A stretch of 64,000 nt of DNA from JAIBJN01 sp963748205 (lineage in GTDB: Bacteria; Actinomycetota; Thermoleophilia; Gaiellales; Gaiellaceae): assembly GCA_963748205.1 (NCBI GenBank), contig CAVVIB010000014.1:35348-99347 (forward strand). The letters are read 5' to 3'. The notes under the pieces were generated by a model that saw nothing but the letters and a program-made list of their open reading frames with translations, was not told the origin of the DNA and did no database searches. Position numbers and translations under genes: made by a program. Of the stretch, positions 27,728 through 34,319 are shown piece by piece (within the stretch, counting starts at the first letter, position 1; each line of letters begins with the position of its first letter).

Positions 27728-27755
27728 CCGAGGGCCGGGGAAACCCGGCCCTCGG
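27728..27755 (+). terminator. hairpin terminator with GAAA tetraloop
   Basis: ccgagggccggg / cccggccctcgg, perfect 12-bp stem around gaaa, 24 nt after the LVIVD gene stop. Separates it from the oxidase gene. Confidence 0.85.
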
Positions 27756-27768
27756 TGTCTGGCCGTCC

Positions 27769-27804
27769 TTGCGTAGCGCACGCGTCGAAACTATGATTTA
27801 GACG
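27769..27804 (+). promoter_or_regulatory. promoter of the multicopper oxidase gene, probably leaderless
   Basis: -35 ttgcgt (27769-27774), 17-nt spacer, -10 tatgat (27792-27797). The GTG start at 27804 lies 6 nt after the -10, so the transcript probably begins at the start codon. No Shine-Dalgarno is present. Confidence 0.55.
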
Positions 27805-28805
27805 TGTCTAAGGATCGAGGGGTCACCCGTCGTCAGCTGATCGTGGGCGCCGCGCCTGTCGTGGCGGCGGCCCCCTTCGCCGGTATGGCCTTCGCGGGCG
27901 GGAGGACGCAGGAGGCGACGCACCTCGGTCCCAGCCACGCGCCGAACGCCGGGCACGCGGCCATGATCGGCGAGGAGGTGCCCGCCCCCGGGCAGGCCAA
28001 CGACCTCGACGCGCTGACCTATCCGCCGGAGGCGCTGCCGCACCAGCCCGGGCGCGTACGCGAGTACACGCTGATCGCGCAGGACCGGGAGATCGAGGTC
28101 GCCAAGGGCGTCGTCTACCCCGCATGGACCTACAACGGCACCGTCCCCGGCCCCGTCATCCGCGCGACGGAAGACGACATCCTGCGGGTCGAGTTCGCCA
28201 ACGGAGGCGCGCACCCGCACACGATCCACTTCCACGGCATCCACCCGTCGAACATGGACGGCGTCTTCGAGGTCGTGAACCCCGGGGACCGGTTCACGTA
28301 CGAGTTTCCCGCGCGCCCGTACGGGATGCACCTGTACCACTGCCATGCGACGCCGCTGAAGAAGCACATCCACAAGGGCCTCTACGGCGCGTTCATCATC
28401 GACCCGCCGGAGCCGCGGCCGCCCGCGCAGGAGCTGGTCATGGTCATGAACGCCTTCGACACGGACGGCGACGGCGAGAACAACTTCTACGCGGTCAACG
28501 GCCCCGCGTTCTTCTACGCGCGCTACCCGATCAAGGTCAAGCGCTCGCAGACCGTGCGCATCTACCTCGCCAACCTGACCGAGTTCGACCTGATCAACTC
28601 GTTCCACCTGCACGGCGACTTCTTCCGCTACTACCCGACCGGCTCGACCGACGCCTTCGAGTACACGGACACCGTGATGCTCTGCCAGGGCCAGCGCGGG
28701 ATCATCGAGATCGACTTCGCCAACACCGGGCGGTTCATGTTCCACGCGCACCAGTCCGAGTTCGCCGAGCTCGGCTGGATGGGCTTCTTCGAGGTCGAGG
28801 ACTAG
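27804..28805 (+). CDS. Tat-exported multicopper oxidase, two cupredoxin domains (333 aa)
   Basis: Extracellular copper enzyme of the small laccase / nitrite reductase-like group. The N-terminus has a twin-arginine motif (GVTRRQLIVGAAPVVAAAPF). Copper ligands: PHTIHFHGIHPSNMDG (type 2/3 His), YHCHATPLKKHIHKGLYG (type 1 Cys-His and following ligands), NSFHLHGDFFRYYP and the C-terminal FMFHAHQSEFAELGWMGFFE. The last one has HAHQ where three-domain oxidases have HCH, so the second domain lacks a type 1 Cys. Length about 330 residues fits two-domain members. The ZIP transporter gene follows at 57 nt, suggesting a metal-related operon. Confidence 0.88.
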   Translation: MSKDRGVTRRQLIVGAAPVVAAAPFAGMAFAGGRTQEATHLGPSHAPNAGHAAMIGEEVPAPGQANDLDALTYPPEALPHQPGRVREYTLIAQDREIEVAKGVVYPAWTYNGTVPGPVIRATEDDILRVEFANGGAHPHTIHFHGIHPSNMDGVFEVVNPGDRFTYEFPARPYGMHLYHCHATPLKKHIHKGLYGAFIIDPPEPRPPAQELVMVMNAFDTDGDGENNFYAVNGPAFFYARYPIKVKRSQTVRIYLANLTEFDLINSFHLHGDFFRYYPTGSTDAFEYTDTVMLCQGQRGIIEIDFANTGRFMFHAHQSEFAELGWMGFFEVED

Positions 28806-28861
28806 GTCCACCGGTGGAGGCCCGCTCGGTCGCCGAGAACACGCAGCGCCCCGGAGACTCG

Positions 28862-30028
28862 ATGCGCTGGCGGCTCTGGGCGCTCGTGCCGATCCTCCTG
28901 CTCGTCGCCGTCGTCGCGCTCTTCTCGGCGCGCGGCGGCTCGGTGCTCGAACTGGTCGGCCAGAGCCCGCCGCCCGCGGACGAGTTCGACATCAGGCGCG
29001 TCGAGCTCTCGCCCGGCGAGGTGCGGATCCGGGTCACGAACCCGCAGCGCGAGGACCTGACCATCGCCACGGTGACCGTCGACGACGCGATCGTCCCCTT
29101 CACGGTCGAGGGCGACGAGACGCTCGGACGCCTGCGCTCGTCCACGATCGTCGTGCCCTACGACTGGGTCGAGGACGAGCCGCTCGCCGTCGGCGTGACC
29201 AGCTCGACCGGGATCCAGACGACCTCCGAGGTCGCCGCGGCGGTGGAGACGCCCGGCCCGAGCGTGGACGGGTTCTTCGGCTACGCGCTCATCGGCGCGC
29301 TCGTGGGCATCGTGCCCATCGCGCTGGGCCTCCTCTGGCTGCCGTCACTGCGCCGCGCGCGCCCCGAATGGCTCGCCGCGTTCATGGCGCTGACCGGCGG
29401 CCTGCTCACGTTCCTCGCCGTCGAGGCGCTCTCGGAGGCGCTCGAGCTCCAGGCGTTGCTGCCCGGCGCGCTCGGCGGGCCCGGCCTGGTCGTCCTCGGC
29501 GTGGCCATCAGCTACCTGGCGCTGACGTTCCTCTCGCAGCGGCTCGCCTCCGGCGGCGCGTCCCAGGGCGGCACGCTCGGCGGACTCGCCCTGGCGATGC
29601 TGGTCGCGATCGGGATCGGCGTCCACAACCTCGGGGAAGGGCTCGCGATCGGGACGTCGTTCGCAGTCGGCGAGCTGACGCTGGGGACGTTCCTGATCGT
29701 CGGCTTCATGATCCACAACGTCACCGAAGGGCTCGGGATCGCCGCGCCCGCTGCAGAGGGGCGCGCGCCCGGATTCGGCCGGCTCGCCCTCCTCGCCCTG
29801 ATCGCCGGCGCGCCCACGATCCTCGGCGCCTGGATCGGCGGCTACATCACCAACGACGTCCTCGCCGTGCTCTTCTTCGCGCTCGCCGCAGGGGCCGCGC
29901 TCCAGGTCGTCGTCGAAGTCGTGCGCTACGTCGCACGGCGCGCCCCGGGCGGCCTCACGTCGGGCTACGCGGTCGGGGGCTTCCTTTCCGGGCTGGCGAT
30001 CATGTACGTCACCGGCCTGCTCGTGTAG
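28862..30028 (+). CDS. ZIP-family metal transporter with an extracytoplasmic N-terminal domain (388 aa)
   Basis: Divalent metal (Zn/Fe/Mn) permease. Start chosen at ATG 28862 with ggaga 7 nt upstream; an in-frame GTG at 28814 is an alternative. Residues about 4-22 are a signal-anchor. Residues about 30-135 form a beta-rich domain (VELSPGEVRIRVTNPQREDL) like a small cupredoxin or Ig fold. The transporter part has eight helices with GIGVHNLGEGLAIG and MIHNVTEGLGIA, the two HNxxEG metal-binding helices of the ZIP family. An N-terminal domain of this type is not standard for ZIPs. Probably cotranscribed with the oxidase; a terminator follows at 30051. Confidence 0.88.
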   Translation: MRWRLWALVPILLLVAVVALFSARGGSVLELVGQSPPPADEFDIRRVELSPGEVRIRVTNPQREDLTIATVTVDDAIVPFTVEGDETLGRLRSSTIVVPYDWVEDEPLAVGVTSSTGIQTTSEVAAAVETPGPSVDGFFGYALIGALVGIVPIALGLLWLPSLRRARPEWLAAFMALTGGLLTFLAVEALSEALELQALLPGALGGPGLVVLGVAISYLALTFLSQRLASGGASQGGTLGGLALAMLVAIGIGVHNLGEGLAIGTSFAVGELTLGTFLIVGFMIHNVTEGLGIAAPAAEGRAPGFGRLALLALIAGAPTILGAWIGGYITNDVLAVLFFALAAGAALQVVVEVVRYVARRAPGGLTSGYAVGGFLSGLAIMYVTGLLV

Positions 30029-30050
30029 GAAGGCGGTATGAGGGGTTGGG

Positions 30051-30070
30051 TATCACCCGGGAGGGTGATA
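30051..30070 (+). terminator. hairpin after the ZIP transporter gene
   Basis: tatcaccc-ggga-gggtgata, perfect 8-bp stem with a tetraloop, 22 nt after the stop codon, extended by ggtt/aacc-type flanks. Confidence 0.6.
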
Positions 30071-30203
30071 ACCGGCCCTCGGGAACGGACGATACTCAGA
30101 CGTAGGACGGGGCAATTACGTCCCATCTGCGGCTCATGACTTGCATTCGTTTCAACCCCCTGGCGACGAGCCTGGCACACAGCGGCCGGCGAGCGGAGAG
30201 CCT

Positions 30204-31772
30204 GTGAGCACTCCACTTCGCGAACGCCCTGATGCGCCCCTCGGGACCCTCATCTTCCGCGCCGGCCTCCTGCCCGCGGAGACGATCGAGAACGCCCTCG
30301 AGGAAGGCGTCAAGACCGGCAAGCGCCTCGGCGAGATCCTCACCGAGCGCGGCCTCATCACCGAGGTCGACCTCGCGCGCCTGCTGGCCGGCCAGAAGGG
30401 CCTCGACTTCGTGATCCTGCGCGAGCAGATCGTCGACTCGGCCGCGGCCGCCCTCTTCACCGAGGAGCAGGCGAAGCTCTTCCGCGCCCTCCCCTACGGC
30501 CTCGAGGACGGCATGCCCGTCGTGGCTATCGCCGACCCGACCGATGAAGTGCTCCTCCGGAACATCCGCGAGGGCCTCGGGCGGGAGGACATCAAGTTCG
30601 TCGTCTCGACGCGAGGCGAGCTGGTCGAGATCACCAACGACGTGTACTCGAAGCCTCTCCAGGTCGCGACGCCGGCGCCCGAGCCCGAGCCCCGCAATCG
30701 AGCCCGAGGCGGCAGTCGAGCCCGAGCCGGTTGTCGAGCCCGAGCCCCTTGTCGAGCCCGAGCCGATTGTCGAAGTCGCCCCCGACCCCGAGCCCGTCGC
30801 CGAGGTTGCACCCGAGCCGGTCGCCGAGGCCGCCCCCGAGCCCGCCGCCGAGCCCGAGATCGAGGCCGGCTGGCCCCAAGTTTCGCCCGACCCCACCCCC
30901 GAGCCCGAGCCCGCTCCGGTCGCGCACGAGCCCGACCCCATCCCCGAGCCCGAGATCGAGATCGCTCCCGTCGCGCACGAGCCCGAGCCTGCGCCCGAGC
31001 CCGCATTCGAGCCCGCGCCGGAGGCGCCCGCCGTCCCGCACACGAACGGGGTCGTGCCGCCCGAGGCGGCCCCGCTCCTCCAGGTTCCCGCGCCCGAGCC
31101 CGTCGCTCCGGCAATGCCCGAGCCCGTGCCGGCCGAGCCGGTCGAGCCCGTGCTCCAGGTCCCGGCACCCGAGCCGCTTCTCCAGGCCGAGCCGCCCGCG
31201 CCCGAGCCGATCGCTCCGGTCGAGCCGACGCCGCCCCACAGCCTCTCCAGGTCTCCGAGCCGGTCGCCGAGCCCGCGCCCGAGCCTGAGCCTGAGCCCGC
31301 GCCGGTTCTCGAGCCGGCCGCCACGGTCGAGCCCCTCCAGGCCCCCGAGGTCGTTCCCGCGCCGGAGCCGGTCCAGGCTCCCGAGCCGGTTGCATCGCCC
31401 GAGCCCCTCCCGCAGCCCGAGCCCGCTCCGCTGCCCGCGCCCTACCCGCCCGCGGCAGCCCAGCCGGAGCCCGAGCCGCAGCCCGACCCCGCTCCTGTCG
31501 CGCCCGAGCCCGCCGTGCCCGAAGCCCCTGTGGCCGAGGCCGGCGCCACCACGCTCTTCCGGGTGCTGATCAGGCTCACGAACGGTGACCGCGTCGACGC
31601 CGGCGACTTCTCCGAACTGGAGGGCGCCAAGCAGCACGCGAAGTCGCTCATGAGCCAGGTCGCGGACGCCGAAAGCGGCGACTGGCCGTACGTCAGCGGC
31701 CGCTTCCTCAAGCCCGACACCATCGTCTCGGTCGACATCGCCGAGCACGACGGCGACGGCCCTCCCGCCTAG
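30204..31772 (+). CDS. MshEN (GspE N-terminal) domain protein with long Glu-Pro tract and a small C-terminal domain, two compensating frameshifts
   Basis: Start GTG 30204. Residues 12-150 are a type II secretion E N-terminal/MshEN domain. Residues 41-64 (RLGEILTERG then LITEVDLARLLAGQ) match the c-di-GMP-binding consensus RLGxxLxxxG...LxxxLxxQ; the first half-motif (PLGTLIFRAGLL) lacks the leading Arg. No ATPase domain follows. Instead about 290 residues repeat EP, EPEP and PxPEP units, and a last domain of about 75 residues starts TTLFRVLIRLTNGDRVDAGD. The frame moves at about 30690 and returns at about 31235, both in C runs; in between only the +1 frame gives the EP repeats. Possible c-di-GMP receptor with a spacer; inference. 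Confidence 0.75.
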   Translation: MSTPLRERPDAPLGTLIFRAGLLPAETIENALEEGVKTGKRLGEILTERGLITEVDLARLLAGQKGLDFVILREQIVDSAAAALFTEEQAKLFRALPYGLEDGMPVVAIADPTDEVLLRNIREGLGREDIKFVVSTRGELVEITNDVYSKPLQVATPAPEPEPRNRARGGSRARAGCRARAPCRARADCRSRPRPRARRRGCTRAGRRGRPRARRRARDRGRLAPSFARPHPRARARSGRARARPHPRARDRDRSRRARARACARARIRARAGGARRPAHERGRAARGGPAPPGSRARARRSGNARARAGRAGRARAPGPGTRAASPGRAARARADRSGRADAAPQPLQVSEPVAEPAPEPEPEPAPVLEPAATVEPLQAPEVVPAPEPVQAPEPVASPEPLPQPEPAPLPAPYPPAAAQPEPEPQPDPAPVAPEPAVPEAPVAEAGATTLFRVLIRLTNGDRVDAGDFSELEGAKQHAKSLMSQVADAESGDWPYVSGRFLKPDTIVSVDIAEHDGDGPPA

Positions 31773-32437
31773 CTTCCGGTCTCCTCCGGCAGGAGCGGCG
31801 AGCGGATCTCTGCCGCGATACCGCGCCGTTTCGCGAGCGCCTGGAGCACGATGACCGTGTCGGCCACCGGAATGCCCTCGAGGTACTCGTCCCGGCTCTC
31901 GAAAGACGCGAGCACGCGCGCCACGGCCTCCTGGTACGCGGCACCGTCACCGGCTGCGAGCGCGGCCAACGACTCAGCAACGGGGCGCGGGAAGGCGTCC
32001 TCCGCCGCATCCACGAGCGGCGCCGCGGCGGCCGCGGCCTCCTCGTCGCGGCCGAGGACGAGGAACGAAAGCACCGCGGCGTAGCACCCGATCGGCGACT
32101 GCCCGTCGGCCGAGCCCTGCTCGAGGGCCCACGCGGCGTCGGCCTCGGCCCCTTCGCGGTCGCCCGCGAGCATCCGCGCCTTGACGGCGCCGATCAGACG
32201 CCCCCAGCTTCCCGGAGGGGCATCGGCGTAGCTCTCGCGGAAGCGCTCGGCCGACCGCGCGAACCAGCCCGCCGCCTCGGCGCGCCGTCTCTGCATCAAC
32301 CGTACGAGCCCTGCCCCGGTCGCCGCCATCGCCATGCGCACGAGCTGCTTCTGGCGGGCGTCGGCCTCGTCCGGAAGACGATCGAGGCCGTCGGCGTAGC
32401 GGCCCTCCTCGCGCTCGGCGTGCGCCTCCCAGTCCAT
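31769..32437 (-). CDS. helical protein of unknown function (222 aa)
   Basis: Unrecognised. Almost all-helical, Ala/Glu/Arg-rich, with TPR-like helix pairs (RRRAEAAGWFARSAERFRES, VKARMLAGDREGAEADAAWA, LVLGRDEEAAAAAAPLV). There is no signal peptide or membrane segment. The C-terminal part (YLEGIPVADTVIVLQALAKR) looks like a distinct conserved cap. The gene is convergent with the MshEN gene and the two stops overlap by 4 nt. Stands alone on its strand. Confidence 0.6.
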   Translation of the reverse strand: MDWEAHAEREEGRYADGLDRLPDEADARQKQLVRMAMAATGAGLVRLMQRRRAEAAGWFARSAERFRESYADAPPGSWGRLIGAVKARMLAGDREGAEADAAWALEQGSADGQSPIGCYAAVLSFLVLGRDEEAAAAAAPLVDAAEDAFPRPVAESLAALAAGDGAAYQEAVARVLASFESRDEYLEGIPVADTVIVLQALAKRRGIAAEIRSPLLPEETGS

Positions 32438-32710
32438 GCGCCGAGACTAGCTCCCCCTTCCGACGGGGCCGGAAATCACCCGTTCCGGGGAGGCTCGCTG
32501 ACCGATAACAAACGACAATAGTCAGTGCCGTTGATGCTCCGGGGGTCCGCAACCGCAGGCGGGCCCCCGACTCTTCTCCGGCGGCCCGACACCTGCGATG
32601 CGAGCTATCGATCCTCCCCACCTCGAGCTTCCTGCCTACGCGCCGGCAGACGACTCTCCCCGGCTCTGCCGGCCGCCCGCAAGAGCCTTCGAGGCCGCAT
32701 CGCTAAAGGA
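32438..32710. other. intergenic region upstream of the helical protein gene
   Basis: No convincing coding region. It holds a hairpin at 32541-32568 (gggggtccgc / gcgggccccc, one G-U pair) and presumably the promoter of the leftward gene at 32437. Nothing else seen. Confidence 0.4.
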
Positions 32711-32748
32711 AACGGGGTGGCGAGGTGAAAATTGCCCGCCACCCCGTT
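32711..32748 (-). terminator. terminator of the 25-residue peptide gene
   Basis: Perfect 12-bp stem aacggggtggcg / cgccaccccgtt with a 14-nt loop, 15 nt beyond the peptide stop codon. On the minus strand it is followed by tcctttag, a T-rich tail. It defines a small monocistronic transcript. Confidence 0.65.
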
Positions 32749-32762
32749 ACGATCTTCCTACG

Positions 32763-32840
32763 CTAGTGCCACGGAGTTCCGCCCACCAAGGCGGCGAACG
32801 ACCCGAGCGCAGCGCAAAGCAACGCCACCCGAATCTTCAT
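32763..32840 (-). CDS. 25-residue peptide, signal-peptide-like, divergent from an XRE-TPR regulator
   Basis: ATG 32840 with aaagga 8 nt upstream, stop 32763. The peptide starts MKIRVALLCAALGSFAAL and ends VGGTPWH: a basic N-terminus, a hydrophobic core, then a short polar/aromatic tail, as in exported pro-peptides. A dedicated terminator follows at 32711-32748. The start lies 78 nt from the start of the divergent XRE-TPR regulator gene, so the two share a control region. A role as a signalling peptide for that regulator is an inference from layout. It could instead be a spurious ORF or a toxin-like hydrophobic peptide. Confidence 0.5.
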   Translation of the reverse strand: MKIRVALLCAALGSFAALVGGTPWH

Positions 32841-32918
32841 GGAGCCATCCTTTCGTCGTACCGACAACTGGACAGCCCCGGGCCCGAGGGCAATGCGTGA
32901 CAGTACATTAGGCGTCAG

Positions 32919-34223
32919 ATGCCACGACAAAAGTCAACTCACGTCGACGATCCACAGGCGGTAGGAAACCGCCTTCGCACCGCGCGGGAAGCCGCCGGGC
33001 TGAGCCAGCGACAGCTGGCTTTTCAGGGCTGCTCGCCGGCGTACATCTCGCGGATCGAGTCGGGTGACCGGATCCCGTCGCTTCAGCTCCTCCGCGAGCT
33101 CGGGCGGCGGCTCGGCGTCTCCGAGGACTACCTCGCCACCGGGTCCGACCCCGAGGCGCGCAACGGCAAAGCCCTAGAGGCCGAGGTCGCGCTCCGCCTG
33201 GACGACCTCGAGCTGGCCCACGACCTCTACACGCAGCTGCTCGACCAGGCCACGGGTGACGGCGACCGCTCGAACGCCCACGCCGGTCTCGGCCAGGTCG
33301 CCTACCGGCGCGGGGACCCGCGCACCGCGATCGACCACTTCGAGACCGCGATCCAGCTCTCGGGCGCGGACGAGACGGCCAACCCGGACGTGGCCGACTC
33401 GCTCGGGCGCGCGTACGCGATGGTGGGCGAGCCCGAGTCGGCCATTGCCGTCTTCGAGCGGTGCCTCGCGGCCGCGGACGGCCGTGACGACCAGCTCGAG
33501 CGCATCCGCTTCCAGCTCCTCCTGGGCGACGCCCTCATCGACAGCGGGAACTTCGGCCGCGCGGAGGAGCTCCTCGCCAACGCGCTCGCGCTCGGGAAGG
33601 ACTCCATCAACCCGAACGTGCGGATCAACCTCTACTGGACACAGTCCCGCCTGCACGCCGAGCGGAACGACAGCGAGACGGCCGCGCGCTACGCGCGCCG
33701 CGCGCTCGAGGTCCTGCGCATGACCGAGGACACGTACCGCACGGCCAGGGCGCACCAGCTCCTCGCCCACATCGAGCTCGACCGGGGCCGGCCCGACGAG
33801 GCGCTCGCGCTGCTCGAGGAAGGCTGGCCGCTCCTCCAGACGAGCGGCAACGCCGTCGAGCGAGCCCAGTACCGTCTCGAGGAGGCGCGCGCGCTCACGC
33901 GGCTCGAGCGCAAGGAGGAGGCAGCCGCGCTCGCCATGCAGATCGCCGGGATCGTCTCGGACGCAGCGCCCGAGGACGCCGCGCGGAGCTACTCGACCCT
34001 CGCGGAGATCTACGAGGAGATGGGCGACCGCGGGCGGGCGCTCGAGCTCTACGAGCTCGCGGCCGAGCTTCTGCGCCCGACGAACCCCAACCGCTACCTC
34101 GCCCGCGTATACGCCCAGATGGGCGAGCTGTACGAGGCCGAGGGCAACGCCGAGATGGCGTACGAGTACATGAAGAAGGCCGTCGGCATGCAGCAGGCGG
34201 TCGCTTTGAAACACCAGACGTAG
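32919..34223 (+). CDS. XRE-family HTH regulator with TPR repeats (434 aa)
   Basis: Cytoplasmic DNA-binding regulator with a peptide-binding-type scaffold. Residues about 12-70 are a Cro/C1-type helix-turn-helix (RLRTAREAAGLSQRQLAFQG, then YISRIESGDRIPSLQLLREL). Residues about 80-430 are eight or nine tetratricopeptide repeats (e.g. AHAGLGQVAYRRGDPRTAID, ADSLGRAYAMVGEPESAIAV, YSTLAEIYEEMGDRGRALEL). This order is that of RRNPP regulators (PlcR, NprR, PrgX). A possible -10, tacatt (32904-32909), lies 9 nt before the ATG, so the leader is very short. A tgac-N12-gtca repeat (32898-32917) overlaps it and could be an autoregulatory site. Confidence 0.88.
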   Translation: MPRQKSTHVDDPQAVGNRLRTAREAAGLSQRQLAFQGCSPAYISRIESGDRIPSLQLLRELGRRLGVSEDYLATGSDPEARNGKALEAEVALRLDDLELAHDLYTQLLDQATGDGDRSNAHAGLGQVAYRRGDPRTAIDHFETAIQLSGADETANPDVADSLGRAYAMVGEPESAIAVFERCLAAADGRDDQLERIRFQLLLGDALIDSGNFGRAEELLANALALGKDSINPNVRINLYWTQSRLHAERNDSETAARYARRALEVLRMTEDTYRTARAHQLLAHIELDRGRPDEALALLEEGWPLLQTSGNAVERAQYRLEEARALTRLERKEEAAALAMQIAGIVSDAAPEDAARSYSTLAEIYEEMGDRGRALELYELAAELLRPTNPNRYLARVYAQMGELYEAEGNAEMAYEYMKKAVGMQQAVALKHQT

Positions 34224-34247
34224 AGGCCTCCCGCCCTACGAATCCGG

Positions 34248-34319
34248 TATGATGTAAGGGCCGGCGCGAGATTCCTCGCGCACACTCTCTGGTTCGGGCA
34301 GCGCAATTGCGCTGCGTCC
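34248..34319 (+). promoter_or_regulatory. helicase gene promoter and double-hairpin leader
   Basis: -10 tatgat (34248-34253). The predicted leader of about 60 nt holds gcgcgag-attc-ctcgcgc (34264-34281) and the perfect 18-nt palindrome gcagcgcaattgcgctgc (34298-34315), which ends 4 nt before the ATG and occupies the ribosome-binding position. No Shine-Dalgarno is seen, so translation may be structure-controlled or the palindrome may be an operator. Confidence 0.45.

Noticed and set aside
30730..31350. Long antisense Gly/Ser/Ala-rich frames over the EP tract
   Set aside because: They are the reverse complement of Glu-Pro codons (gag ccc), giving Gly-Ser/Leu-Gly repeats without signals.
32724..32765. 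13-codon plus-strand ORF GTG AAA ATT ...
   Set aside because: It lies in the loop and arm of the terminator hairpin of the 25-residue peptide gene and has no separate signals.
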